From: Ailanthus altissimus
Taxonomy: Eukaryota; Streptophyta; Magnoliopsida; Sapindales; Simaroubaceae
Length of the DNA: 64,000 nucleotides
Direction of reading: 5' to 3'
NCBI GenBank assembly: GCA_946807835.1
Contig: OX327703.1
Span: forward strand, 7,509,501-7,573,500
The first letter of the stretch is position 1. Every line of letters begins with the position of its first letter. Under the pieces are notes generated by a model. That model ran no database searches. It was given only the letters and a program-made list of their open reading frames with translations, and was not told the origin of the DNA. This document shows positions 34,101-46,697 of the stretch, one piece after another. A program made the position numbers and the translations under genes.

Positions 34101-37100
34101 GGCTTAAAGTACCTAATCAAACATTAAACTGTCACTAACACAATGTGACATTATACTGATAATTAGATTTTATGTTCTTCCAGAAGAGTCTACTCTTGAA
34201 GTTGTGCTGTAGGTGATTTATTGACAGAGTTCTTATCATAGTTGATTGTTGTACCTGTAATTTCCTTTCTTAATGATTATATTGTAGGTGTGCACTTTTA
34301 TAATTAGGGCTCCTACAATTTTACATTTCTCATGTTGTTTTCAAATAAGCCAATGAAGATGCCTGAACCTAGGTAAGGTCTGAATGGAAGTTTGCACATT
34401 TTTTTGTTTTTTATTTTTTAAACTTTGTAATAAAAATTGATGCACTTGTTCTCTAAGCTTCTTGTATACATGTGCTTTTGTTGTCTTTCATTTTCTACAC
34501 ATTTTACATATGGATTTATTCTCTTCATTGATTGCACATCTGCATTTACTTATATAGCTGTACACAAGCCCTTTTACTGGTCAAATGTTCATGGTGAATT
34601 GTCTGCGCTATGTTGAGTTGACAGCTTGTTCATATTACTTGTCTGGTTCAAATAAGAGTTCTAAAAAGTTTTTCCTCCTGTAGGATGGAATGCTGAAGCA
34701 TAAAGGTACTTATGAAATTATATCCCCTGAAGATATAGGGCTTGAACGATCCAATGAAGCTGGTATTGTTCTTGGAAAACTGAGGTATGTTGTTTAGCTC
34801 TTTAATTTTTTTTTATTTTCTTTTCTTTCTAACTTGTTATGGTCTGGTAAATGTGCCCTCTGGCACTTGTATTTCAATTATTGAGAAATATATCTTAGCC
34901 TCTCCATATCCAAAAACAAGTGTATGTCTTAGATGTTATTTGCTGGTGAGGATGTGTTTGTATATTATTCCCATCTTTTTTTCTTCATATGCTAAATTGG
35001 CAAAAGGTTTTAAGATCAATTTTCTATAGCTTGTTATTTTGGTTCAGGGAAGGGTTGGATGTACTTGTGCTCATAAATAGGGTTTTAGGATATTATACTT
35101 TTGTTTACAATGAGCTCCTGACCTTTTGTTTTTTGTTTTCTTTAGGGGCATCTAGTCTACTAATGGATCTCCTATCTTTTCTGCCTTTGTCAATACAATC
35201 TTCTTTGTTTCATATTGAAAAGATTTGATACAGATTGAATCTTGAGAATAGCATTTTGCTCATGGCTTCAATATGGCACTAGGCCAAATAGTTTCATGGG
35301 ACTGCCAGAATGATACCAGAGTGATGAGAATAATGTCCAAACACATCCTCAAAGAGATACAATAGTTCACAACACTGATGAAAACACCAAAAGGAAGCAG
35401 AATATCAACACCCAATGCCGTTAAACCAAGGACATCGACATATAAAATGCACCACTCATTGGATCCAACTAGCAGATACAAAATTATTTGAAAAATAATA
35501 ATGTAAGAAAAGTTATAATACATTAACACCCACCGATATGACTTTATACTTTTGGAGATTTGTATGGTCTAAGAACAGTCCTCCAAGCACAGGTAAAATA
35601 TAAATTGTAATTCTCAAGACTTTGAGAGTGCTTGACTATTTGACTAAGAAATGAATGTCGATTATATGTTTCATTGCTTAACTAAAGATATGATCAAATA
35701 AATAACAGGAGATGGAATGACTCAAATATTGTGAAACACCATTTTGTCATTAAACTGAACCCACTTCAGAAAGTTGGTCATAAATCCACTTCTTGGTTTG
35801 CTGGTTTCTCTCTTTCCCTCTCTCTAAGTCTTTGTGAATTAGCTTCTTTACAGATCATCTTACTTTTTTTTTTGTCTAAAACATTTCTCTGAAGTGGACG
35901 GCATGCTTTGAAGGATCGGTTGAAAGAGGTATACCAGTACATAATTGTTATAGATTGATTTAATCAGCTTCCTCTTTGTGTGGTTGTGAATAACAAATTC
36001 ATCTTCCTGATTTTTCCAGCTTGGTTATGAGCTTGATGATGAGCAACTTGGGAATATATTCTGGCGATTCAAAGCGGTAGCAGAGCAAAAAAAGGTGACA
36101 TAGGAAGTTATGATAAAAAAATAATCTTCATGGTTTTCCATGTCATTGACTTTTATCATGTCTTATATTAGCAAACCGCTTCAGTTCACTTGAGGAATTA
36201 CTCTCCCGTCAATGTCTAACAATAATTATCAAGTTCATCACATCTTGACAGACTGATTATGTTATATTTTGAATCAATTCACTGAAAATGAGGATGATCT
36301 GAACTATGAACTTTTTGTTTGTAGTATGGGTCAGAAATAATTATGTTGTGTGATGGAAAGGCTGGGAAACTGTATTACTTGAGGCTTCATAGTAACAACA
36401 ATAGAGTAGCAGATACAGAAGATTCTTGCATTTTGAAATTGCTCAATCAAAAATTTATAAGAGTTTTATATTATAACTGCTTTCCCTAGGTGAATTTACT
36501 TTGCTTCTCTGTATTCTCAGTCTTTCGAGTCTCAAGTGCAGGACTATGTCAGTAGTCTTAATTAGAAACCTCTGGTGAAATGAAGCATTATAATTATTGC
36601 CTGGTTAAAAGAAAGTCAACAGTTTCTTGAAAGATGTTTGTATAAATGCAAGCTTGTCTATTTTTTTTTTTTCTATTACTATATTTTAACCGTCTCCGTA
36701 CTCTTATTTATTATCTGATGAGACAGAGAGTAACTGACGCTGACCTGATAGCATTGGTGTCAGATGAAGTTTTTCAGCCAGAAGTAGTTTGGAAGCTTCT
36801 TGATTTGCAGGTACTTCCATTTTTCTCGGACTGTTTGACTTGATATGGTCCTGCAAGTTATTGTCAACTGGATGTTCCTGATATGAGCGACTAAATTAAG
36901 AGATGATGATCAAGAAAGAAAAATACAAACTACAGAAGGATTAGACAAATAAAAGAAATGAGAGAATTAGACAGAAAGAGACTATTGTGTATATTGATCA
37001 ATTGAATGAGTTAATATTTTTTTCATTCTTCCTTTATTTCCATATATATAATGTGTGTTTTCTAAATAAGCCTATCTTTTAATTAATTGTAATTAAGCAA

Positions 37101-38034
37101 ATGACAATAATAAATTTCTACGCCCAACAGGTTACTTGTGGAACTCTGGGTCTTTCAACTGCAACTGTTAAACTCGTTGGTGCTGATGGGGAAGAACATG
37201 TTGCTTGTTCCGTGGGAACTGGGCCTGTTGATTCAGCTTACAAGGCTGTGGATCTCATTGTGAAGGTTTGATATGTTTTAATGGACATTTCCTTCTCCTA
37301 GATCAGTTTATTATCAGTGTCTTGTTTTGTGAACGGGGCATATGGGTACCTATATGGTACAGTCTAGATGACTGTTAGCACTTATAATTTCTACAATGTA
37401 ATCCATATGTTTGTTCCTCACCCCAAAAGTAAAAATTAAAGAATAAATACAAAAAGAAGGAAAGAAGAGACATAAAATAGATCATGTATCTGTAGATGGC
37501 TAAGTAAGTTTTGATCATTAGTCCTTGTGTTTACTATTGGGCCCGTGCATCCTTTTTCCTTTATATTAGATGACTTTGCTGTTTCAAACACATAAGTTGT
37601 GCAACCACCATAGCATTATTTGTATTGTAAGCAGTCTACTTCTTCCTTATAAGCAGGAACCTGTGACTCTTCTTGAGTACTCCATGAATGCGGTTACGGA
37701 AGGCATTGATGCAATAGCTACTACTCGTGTTTTAATTCGTGGGGAAAATGATCAAACAGCTACTCATGCTTTAACCGGTGAAACAGTTAAGCGAACATTT
37801 AGGTATGGTATCTACATCATGTTTGCTATTATTTAGTTTACAGATTTTGTTCTGCTACTTCCTGATTCATATTGCTTAAACCCTTTATCTTCTGGTCCCA
37901 GTGGAACTGGAGCAGGAATGGATATTGTTGTTTCTAGTGTCAAGGCATACATTGGCGCTTTAAACAAGATGTTAGGTTTCAAAAACAAGTTGCCAACAAA
38001 GGATTCAGTAGAAAGAACACCGGTGTCTGTTTGA
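28799..38034 (+). CDS. IPMS: 2-isopropylmalate synthase, chloroplastic (12 exons)
   Basis: Condenses acetyl-CoA with 2-oxoisovalerate to 2-isopropylmalate, the committed step of leucine synthesis, in the plastid. Exons, all with GT-AG introns: 28799-29451, 29957-30170, 30256-30336, 31334-31426, 31528-31614, 34684-34784, 35895-35928, 36020-36094, 36727-36810, 37131-37265, 37657-37802, 37902-38034. They join without a stop into 611 residues. Residues 1 to about 45 are Ser/Pro-rich, like a transit peptide. [13 protein letters not shown] (72-84) carries the active-site Arg77 and metal-binding Asp78. STHCQNDLG follows (His275), then NGIGERAGN and HESGIHQDG, completing the TIM-barrel and subdomain. 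Residues from about 475 to 605 form the C-terminal LeuA regulatory domain ([23 protein letters not shown]), where leucine binds in this family. Presence of that domain argues against a Brassicaceae methylthioalkylmalate synthase. The start is the first ATG of a GC-rich exon. Exon 2's partner at 29907 and similar intronic ORFs are read-through artefacts. Confidence 0.96.
31025..31158 (+). repeat. Intron 3 microsatellite flanked by a 43-bp duplication
   Basis: About 20 TA units (31064-31104) are followed by about seven AC units. The sequence from ACACCAATGAGTACATG to AAATAAAGGTATAT occurs on both sides (about 31025-31068 and 31115-31158) with no visible difference. The whole lies within intron 3 of the synthase gene (30337-31333). 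Confidence 0.9.
31615..34683 (+). other. Long intron 5 of IPMS with a compositionally distinct island
   Basis: This 3069-bp intron separates the exon ending in HESGIHQ from the exon starting DGMLKHKG. Most of it is AT-rich. An 18-bp word AAAGAAGACAACTTATCT is repeated near 32599 and 32639. The island at about 32990-33470 is visibly richer in GC (GAGCGGGGGAGGAATG, CCCGGAAGGACAAG) and holds a 61-codon frame at 33095 with a possible continuation, [20 protein letters not shown] do not recognise the protein. It may be a gene fragment or transposon captured in the intron. Confidence 0.6.
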
Positions 38035-39512
38035 AGATGGGTGCAAAATTGCATAACATGATGGATCACTTTTTGAACAGGATCCTGGCTTCCTCGTGCG
38101 TTCTTAAGATTGTGCAGAAGTGTGAACCGGAGCTCTATGCATTCTCATTGTCATAGTGATGAGTTGGAATCTTTAAGCTTTAACTTAGAGGAGCCTTCTT
38201 ACATGTCCTGTACAAAGTTTTTGAGGTCTATAAAGCTTAAACTTTGATCATGGATTTTAGTACTTTGTTTTAATCTGTCTTGCCTGTAAAGAACTAGAAG
38301 CATTTGTTTTTTCAGATGTAAGGTACATGTTTGGTAATTGTAAGTCCCATGTTTAGGAAATCATGCTTTATGAATATGCTGGTCAAGATGTTATTATACA
38401 TCATTTTCTTGCTACGATATTTGATATGTGGATTTGTTAGTGGCATTTCTTATTTGTTTGAAAGAAGAAAACTGTTTGATTCATCAGCTGTTATTGACAA
38501 TTATTTTCTGGAGACATTTAGTATCAATCTACAACTCTGATTAAATTATGATTCTCAGCTCATTTTTGGCTATAGCATTGCTTTAAATTTTGTGAAGAGG
38601 CATTGGTAGATTACTTGTGCGTGCAGAATTAGAATTGGAACCATCATGTGCTAGATCTAAAAAATTTCTCATTTTGGGTAAGATTTGACTTGCCCCAATA
38701 TATATAGCTTTCTGATCCCATAACAAACTTCATCAGATGTAAGAAGAATCTTTTTTCTGATTTTGCCCTATAAGAATCTTCTCTCGGAAAAAGTATTTTG
38801 CTTTTAAAAACTTTTATGCTAGTGCGCGATACATGGTTGAATGCTTGAATCTCTCCACTCACTAGAAAGTTGAATACGGCTTGTAAAACTATTTGTCTTT
38901 TAAATATTCTTATTATTGTCATAGTTTCATTAGAATTTCTTGTAGACGCTTGTTAATTAAAAAAAAAAACGCGTGATAATTTTAATGGTGATTGTATTGT
39001 GAAGGACGCTAGACACTATTTGTTTCCACTGTAGATTTCATCATTTGATATATATTTGAATTGGAGTAAGGATATTCTCAATTTTAAATTTGTCCGGTTT
39101 GTTAGTTTTAAAATTTTTTTTTGATGGTTTTGTTAATTTTATTAAATAATAATATGCTTGCTCTTATTTATTAAATTAGTTGCACATGATGATTAAAATG
39201 GTAGGACAGATAACGAAAAATTTATTTAAAGAACCCTTCAATTTGGGCTAATTTTTCCTTCAATTTGAGCATATATAAATAAGCTAAAAGCAATATTTTA
39301 ACATAGAATACAATAAAAAAGAATTATCTAACACAAAACCTCCATTAATTCAATCCATTATAGAAATACTGTTCTTCGGCACAAAATAAATACTGTTCAA
39401 CAGTAGAAATAATACATGTTGGAGAGGGAGTCTTCAAGCCCGTGCTGGCTTACGCTAATTGAATAATGAAATATCACCAAATTTTTTTAAAAAATATATT
39501 GCTTCAACTAAG
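38035..39512 (+). other. 3' flank of IPMS and intergenic AT-rich sequence
   Basis: The first few hundred bases are presumably the 3' untranslated region. No canonical AATAAA is seen close to the stop. Beyond about 38330 I see AT-rich sequence with no recognisable gene or repeat. ORFs on either strand here have no domain. Confidence 0.45.
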
Positions 39513-40563
39513 TGTTGTTTGCTCGGAAAGTTGGCCCAAATACCAAGGCCCAAGGTTGACTCGAATCCTACCTAGATGGGTTAAAAATTGAGGTAAGACC
39601 TCAAAAATATCAAGGCCTAAAAATTTAACTTAAGTCCATCAAAAGATTTAATGTCCGAGTTTCATTTATACTTAGAGGCCTCATTGGTATTCATATTTAA
39701 AATCTAAAAAAATCACCACAATTGTTTGTGTAGATCACTGTGAATGGACCTTGCAAGGTACCAAAAACCAAGAATTATAAAGAGTTTGCAGCTTTGACAA
39801 ATCAAAACGTTGGGCCTCAACATTTGGTCGAACTCCTAAGAGAAAATAGGAGTGCCCCAGTTTGCAATTTAAGAATTAAAAGTGTGCCGTCCCATACCTC
39901 GTGGTATGGAACCTTAATCTAGGAGGAGAGTTGAGGCTCAAACTTGGCCCGAATCGTTCATAGATGGGTTAGGAGCTAAAGGATCATTTGCATGTTCCCA
40001 ACAAAAACCTCCTTAGAATCAATGTTTAAGTCTTGAGGAGGTCATCTGTACTTTCTCGAACACAATAAACCATAAGGAGCTTAAAGGTTCTTATTAATGC
40101 ATAAATCTCATGACTTAAGGGATTCTTGTCAATCATTACTCGATAAGGGAAGTTTCGGGAATCTTAGGATGATGATCAATCCCGTCAACCCCGAATCTAC
40201 CATAAATCAGAATGAAAATAGACCCCTAATTTCTCGCCCACATTTCTCAAGATAAAATTGTAAGGACTAGTTGTAAAAAGGTAAAGCCATAATGGCCAAA
40301 GGTAATGAAAATTTTCCACATCTAGACCTTTTACTCTCTTTTCCTCTCAACTACATTTTAAATTATTGACTTAAACATTAGAGGGTCTTTGTCAGAATGA
40401 CCATAGGTGAGACCTAGCCTTGTCGTTGTTTTCTATTGCAAGCGTAACAGAGTTATTGAGTAGAGCCTATCCTAGCACAACTTAGTAGCAGTGGCTTAGT
40501 TTCATTTTTTCAACAAACAAACTTAAAGCTTGTTGACCCAAGAAACTAATTTTTAGGGTAACA
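39513..40563 (+). repeat. Probable 5' LTR of the Tat-like gypsy element
   Basis: Proposed limits are TGTTGTTTGCTCGG at 39513 and TTTAGGGTAACA at 40563. The end is well supported because GTTTTTGGCATCGTTCGTGAGAA follows, a decayed form of the TTGGCGCCGTxTGTGGGA primer region typical of Tat elements. The start is less certain, because without the 3' LTR it rests only on the TG and the change in sequence character. The LTR has an imperfect internal repeat around the words TAGATGGGTTA (about 39575 and 39962). Confidence 0.6.
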
Positions 40564-40639
40564 GTTTTTGGCATCGTTCGTGAGAAACTAGATGGAAAGC
40601 ATTAGAAGTGGTTATTAGAATCAGACTGATGGATTATTC

Positions 40640-41541
40640 ACATAATAACATTGATTTTAATTTGAACTTGCAACTAACCGAACATCTGGAGACAAGCAAC
40701 ATGGTTTGATTGATGGATCATCGAGAAGAAAATCCAACAGTGTAGAATAGAAGCTTTATAGAGATAGAAGAAGAGTTGCAGATGATTAGAAAGAAAAGGG
40801 GAAAAAAATGAGGAAGTTGAGAATAAAAATCCTAAAGGAGTGTAGAGGATTAAGAGAGGTGGGCAAGCCTCAAGGCGCTAACTAAGAGGATGGCCCTTTA
40901 AACCCGATGGGGCCAAACATACAAGGTGAGCCACATGCTGGATTCTTCTAAGGAGAGAAATAAAAAAAAGTGTAACAAGTTCCACTCAAAGATCGGTCAA
41001 TGAATTGGTTGGGATTTGGCCACTCTAGGATGGAGTGTACTTGGTCCCAAGTAGGGTATTCAAGTAGAATGGCTGAGTAGAACAGACAAAAGGCATAAGC
41101 GCTCGTGGAAGTAGGAGATGAGGATTAGAAAGATGTAATACTGAGGAAAACATAAGGGGATATACATTTAGAGGCAAAAGTCTGAGGATTAGAGGAGAGA
41201 TTATACAACCTGCTCGAGAAGTGAGAAAAAAAAGACTTCCCTCCCCTGAGGAAGACAGAGAGAGAAGATCTCCTTGGTAAATGAGCTCAGACATATGGAA
41301 CTACTAGTGGGATTTAAGCTACCAAGCCTCTCCACTTACAGAGGTACTACAGATCTTAACTACTATGTGGATTAAGTCACAGATCTACTATCCATCGCAT
41401 GGTTAGAGTAGGAGTATATATGTAGGCTACTCCATATGAACCTAAAGTGACTTAAGCTTCTATGGTATCGAGGTTTAAAACAGAGAAACATCTCCTATTA
41501 CAGTGAGCTCATGGATAAGTTTGCACAACACTTTTCGGGAT
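40640..41541 (+). pseudogene. Tat-like gag remnant
   Basis: Degenerate coding sequence. The clearest piece is at about 41455-41540: LWYRGLKQRNISYYSELMDKF then AQHFSG, the conserved gag end (usually WYRxLPxxSIxSFxxLxxxFxxHF). It is cut exactly there by a copia element and continues after it at 46633. The minus-strand ORF at 41025 is a shadow. Confidence 0.65.
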
Positions 41542-41747
41542 TGTTGAAATATATATAGTATTTTGTATATATTTATGGTCAATATTATAGAACAGAAAAT
41601 AGATTGATAACCTTTCAAATAAGACTAATTGACTTTTTAAATAGGATTAATTGACCTTCCAAATAGGACACATTACTTCACCTATATAATGATGTATTTT
41701 TCTCATTATCAATACACAAGAATTCTTCTTCTCTTTATTTCTTCACA
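41542..41747 (+). repeat. 5' LTR of copia element 4
   Basis: Begins TGTTGAAATATATATAG, has a TATA-like TATATAAT at about 41683 and ends TTCTTCACA. It is about 22 bp longer than the 3' copy because of a partial tandem (GACTAATTGAC, then GGATTAATTGACC). Confidence 0.9.
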
Positions 41748-42329
41748 TGGTATTAGTGCCAATACTTAGCTTCTGACTTATTTTATTCCGGCAGCACTAC
41801 CTGTCTATTTTTCGACCACCATACTCTCTTTTTCCATTGGTAGTGCCTTCAAAAGGATCTCGCCAGAAAGACCCAAGAAATCATCGATGGAGTATCATCG
41901 GACCACCTTTACATGTTGATAATAGTAGCACTTTTTGGCGATTGTAGTGTTCTTCGGCAACCGAACCATTCTTCAGCCATCTCTACTGACACTAGAAGGT
42001 GCCGGAGACCAGGTTTATAACAGTTCAATCCTCACTGACTGTTGGACGCACTTCTACACATCGGTAACAACCCTGTTCTATAGTGAACTTCAACTATCGA
42101 TCTACTTCTTTTAGGTGCGCTTTTAGTCTCATTGCTAGTGCTCAATCTTTAAACATTGATGGCGAACAAAAGAGTCACTTGATTGCCTTCACTATCGTTA
42201 AAAATCGTCACTGTCGTCAAAAAATCGCTGCTTGAAAATTGTTTCTGTGTTATTAGTCAGTCTCTTTGGTCTGTGATCCAATAATATTTTTGAAAGCTTC
42301 AAAATAAGTTATGCCTTTTCCTTTAATTC

Positions 42330-45300
42330 ATTTCCTGTTATTTCTACTGAAAAATTGGTAGGAAGTATTAACTATACCTCATAGGCCACTTCTGTTGAAT
42401 TACGGTGTATGGGACACGGTCTAGAGGATCATTTAAATATACATGTTACAGAATTAAAGGACAAAGATACAATTGAGTGGAAGAAAATGATGCTTTACTA
42501 TGCAATCAGTCATGGCAAATAATAGACTCTTAATTATATCCCATTTATAAACCTTACAGAACTTGTTTTGATATCTAGAATTATACTAAACTATTAAACA
42601 CTAATGACGTTCAAAAACTATATTCTGTTGTCTCAACTCTTGTTAATCTCAAACAACATGGAATTTCTTAGCCGAATGAAATCTCTCAAGACTGAATTTA
42701 ATTCTCTCCTACCAGTTGGTAAGACTGTTGCTGAAGATCTAGCACAGAGAGATATGTTTTTTTTATGGTTTTAACCCTAACTGCTATTAATTTTGAGCTC
42801 TCACCAAATCGAGATCAGATTTTTACTAGTGCGGTTGTTCCCTTTCTGGATGAGGTGTTTTCTCGGCTCCTTCGTATTTTTTCTTTAGGTTATATTCTCG
42901 GATCATCTATGGTTGACTTCTCAGCCTTGGCCTTCCACTTTCAGTCACAGAGTTCTTTCAAAGGAGAACAAAGTGATCACAATAAAAATTGCCCAAAGTG
43001 TAGTTATTGTCATCATTGAGGCCATACTTGAGACAAATGTTACAACTTATATGGCCGACCTCTTCGAGCTGTTAATCTTGCTCAAAATGATCAATCTGAT
43101 CCCCTGAACAACTAGTCACCATCATTGACTATCACTGGTGTCCACTATGAGGACTACCTTAAGTATCAAGCAACTAAGCAGTCTGCTACTTTCGTTGCTT
43201 TCATTGCTAATACTGGTAATTTCGTTGCTTGCCTTACTCAGTCCTATTTTCTAGGTCCGTGGGTCATTGATTCTAGTGCATCAGATCATATTTCTAGTAA
43301 CCTTTGATTACTTTATTATATTTCTGAGTTTAGATTATTACCATCTGTCACTTTAGCTAATGGATCCAAAACCATTACTAAAGCAATTGGTTGTGCATAC
43401 CTTTTACCTTCTTTACCTATAGATTTTGTTCTCTATATTCTTCAATGTCATTTTAATCTTATCTCTGTTAGTAAACTTACTTACTCTTTAAATAGTACAA
43501 TCACTTTTGTTAATGACTCTATTCTTATACGGGATCGCAGTACGGGACAAATGATTGGCACATGTCGTGAGTTATAGAGGCTCTATCATTTGAGCATTCC
43601 TCAACCATCTATTGCATGCACTATCATTGAATCAGTAACACTTCTTCATAATCGTCTAGGACATCCAAATTTGTTAAAGCTTCATAAAATGGTTCTAAGT
43701 CTCTTTAGTTTATTGTCTTTCAATTATGAGTCTTGTCAGCTTTAAAAATACTATTGTGGATTATTTCCTAAGCAGCCCAATAATCGGGTTGCATTCCCTT
43801 TTGAATTAGTTTATTCAGATGTCTGGGGTCTTAGTTGAGTCTCTTCTATTTTAGGTTTTAAATACTTTCTTACATTTATTGATGATTATTCATGTTGCAC
43901 TTGGTTATTTTTAATAAAAGATCATTCTGAATTATTTTTTTATCTTTGAATCTTTCTGTGCTAAAATTAAGATATAATTCTCTACTACTATTCGTATATT
44001 GCATAATGATAATGCACATGAATATTTTTCTGCTCCTTTTACTTAATTTATGTCTTCTCAGGGCATCTTACATCAGTCTTCTTGTGTCTATACTCCACAA
44101 CAAAATGGAGTTACCGAGTATAAAAATAAACATCTCATTGAAACGGCCCACACTTTACTTATACACTATAATGTTCCTCTCCATTTTTAGGCTGATGCTA
44201 TTTTTACTGCTTGCTTTCTGATAAATCGAATGCCCTCCTCTATGTTACAACATTAGGTCTCTTATTTTGTTATGTGTCCTAATCAACCATTGTTTACTCT
44301 TTCGCAGCATGTCTTTAGTTGCATATATTTTGTCTATGTTTTCTTTTATTATCAAGATAAATTATCCTCTCAGTCTATCAAATGTCTTTTTTTTTTGGCT
44401 ACTCACGTCTTCAAAAAGGTATAGTTATTATTTTCCTGACACTCAACATTATTTCTTTTCTGCTGATGTCACATTTTTTCGAGTCTTCCCCTTTCTTTTC
44501 TTCCTTTGTTTTAGAACATATATCCATCATAGAAGTTCTTCCAATCCCTTATATTATTTCCCCTTCTAAGTCAAACATTGAACATGTCTTTATCCCATAG
44601 AATGATCCTCCCATTGGAGATTCTCCATCTCTGACTCATGATACTCTTGTTCCTTTTAATCTTGTAGGTAATGACAGTGATACCTCTTCTGAGGCTCTTG
44701 AGGTTCCCGTTGACTCACTTCTTACTCCAAATTCCTCTTCTACTGAGGTCCTGGCACCTGTTGACCAATTTTTTATTATTGTCCGTAGAGATATTTACTT
44801 AACTCATAACCCTCATCCTATATAGAATTTTCTTAGTTATCATCGACTATCTTTACCATATTATGCCTTTGTGTCTCTTTTATCTTCTGTCTCTATCCTT
44901 ACCAATCTCCGTGATAATCTTTCGCATCTTGAGTGGCATCAAGAAATGGTTGAGAAAATGTCTGGTTTACACAATAATGGTACATGAGAATTAGTTAAGT
45001 TGCTACTCAGTACCTCCATCATTGGTTGTTAATGGGTTTATGCTATCAAGGTTGGATCCAATGGTCAGATTGATAGGTTGAAAGTAAGGTTGGTTGCCAA
45101 CGGGTACACTCAAACTTATGGCCTAAATTATTATGAGACTTTTTCTCTTGTGGCCAAAATGTCGTATGTTCGATTGTTCTTATCTATGGCTACTATTTAT
45201 TAATGGCATTTGCACCAACTCGACATTAAAAATTCATTTCTTCATAATGACCTTTAGGAAGAAATCTCTATGGAGCAACCGTTTGACTTTATTGCTCAGG

Positions 45301-46430
45301 AGGAGTTTGGTTTGGTATGTAAACTTTGCTGCTCCTTATATGGTTTAAAATAGTTTTCTCATGCTTGGTTTAGTGATTTTAGTACAGTTATTTAGAAGTT
45401 TGGCATGATTTAAAGTGAGTCAGATCACTCTGTTTTCTATAAGTATACAGCACAAGGACATAACATATATCTGGTAGCCTATGTTGACGATATTGTCATT
45501 ACAGGGAGTGATCAGGATGGTATTAAGCACTTGAAAAATCACTTGTTCAATAATTTTCAGACTAAATATTTAGTATTACTCAAATACTTTCTTGGTATAG
45601 AAGTTGCTCAGTCTATCTCTGGGATTGCTATCTCCTAGAGGAAGTAAGCTTTGGATATTCTGAAAGAAATAGGGATATTTAACTCCAAACCCATAAAATC
45701 CCCTATAGATTATAATATTAAACTCTTACCTACACAGAGGGAGTCTCTTGTAGATCACAGGAGATATTAGAGACTAATTGGTAAACTTAATTATCTCACC
45801 ATCACACGACTTAATATTTCTTTTTCGGTCAGCGTTATCAGTCAGTTTTTACAGTCTCCATGTGATAGTCATTGGGATGTAGTTATCCAAATCTTACGGT
45901 ATATCAAGGGTGCACCAAAAAAAGGTTTGTTATATGAGAATAGGGTCATACACAGGTAGTCAGATATTCAGATGCTGATGGGGCTGGTTCTTCATCAGAT
46001 AGATGCTCTACTACTGGGTATTGTATTTTTGTTAGAGAAAATCTTATATCATAGAAAAGTAAGAAGCAATAAGTTGTTGCTAGGTCAACTGTACAAGCTG
46101 AATATTGTGCCATGGCCTTAGCTATATATGAGCTTATGTGGTTGAAACAATTGATCCAAGAATTGAAATTTGTAGACATATCACAAAAGAAGTTACTTTG
46201 TGATAATCAAACTGCACTTCACATTTCATCCAACTCGGTATTTCATGAAATGACTAAGCATATAGAAATTGATTATCACTTTATTCGAGAGAAGGTTTTA
46301 TTTTGTTGTATTTTCACAAGTCATGTTTGCTTAAACGGCCAGCTAGTAGACATTCTCACTAAATCTCTTAAGGGTCCTCGAATTGATTTTATTTGTAATA
46401 AGCTTGACGCATATGATTTATATTGCTCCA
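42330..46430 (+). pseudogene. copia element 4 gag-pol remnant
   Basis: Blocks in order are as follows. Gag is near 42380-42480 (ELWCMGHGLEDHLN). Protease is near 43257-43300: WVIDSSASDHISSN, where the active-site DSG has become DSS. The pre-integrase motif is LLHNRLGHPNLLKLH near 43640. Integrase has FLTFIDDYSCCTWLFLIKD near 43870 and TPQQNGVTEYKNKHLIE near 44095. RT has WVYAIKVGSNGQIDRLKVRL near 45030 and an intact YVDDIVITGSDQDGI near 45480. RNase H is in the open frame 46112-46492: ELMWLKQLIQEL, CDNQTALHISSNSVFHEMTKH and LVDILTKSLKG. Stops and frameshifts occur throughout. It shows the standard copia order. Confidence 0.92.
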
Positions 46431-46443
46431 TCTTGAGAGAGAG

Positions 46444-46627
46444 TGTTGAAATGTATATAATATTTTGTATATATTTATGGCCAATATCATAGAATATGAA
46501 ATATATTGATAACTTTTCAAATAGGACTAATTGACATTCCAAATAGATCGCATAGCTTCACCTATATAATAATGTAGTTTTTTCATTATCAATACACAAG
46601 AATTATTCTTCTCTCTATTTCTTCATA
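46444..46627 (+). repeat. 3' LTR of copia element 4
   Basis: Begins TGTTGAAATGTATATAATA and closely follows the 5' LTR. It ends immediately before the GGGAT duplication. Confidence 0.9.
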
Positions 46628-46697
46628 GGGATCTTGCTAAGGCAACTAAAGACCTACGACAGTTGTGAGGAAGATAAAGAATTCAAATGGGTGGCTG

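Larger units (their letters stand above)
41542..46627 (+). mobile_element. Complete copia element 4 with short LTRs
   Basis: This 5086-bp element inserted in the Tat gag, with a perfect target-site duplication GGGAT (41537-41541 and 46628-46632). It has LTRs of 206 and 184 bp, a decayed primer-binding site ATGGTATTAGTGCC at 41747, gag, protease, integrase, RT and RNase H, and a purine tract TTGAGAGAGAG before the 3' LTR. The 3' LTR ends in CATA instead of CACA by one substitution. Many stops make it inactive. Confidence 0.94.

Noticed and set aside
35260..35529. 89-codon minus-strand ORF rich in hydrophobic residues inside intron 6
   Set aside because: No recognised family and no start or splice context. 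A roughly 30-bp inverted match to about 34946 is too short to support a fold-back element. It could be an old gene fragment but cannot be supported.
46112..46492. 126-codon ORF as a host gene
   Set aside because: It is the RNase H end of copia element 4 (CDNQTALHISSNSVFHEMTKH), between RT and the 3' LTR.
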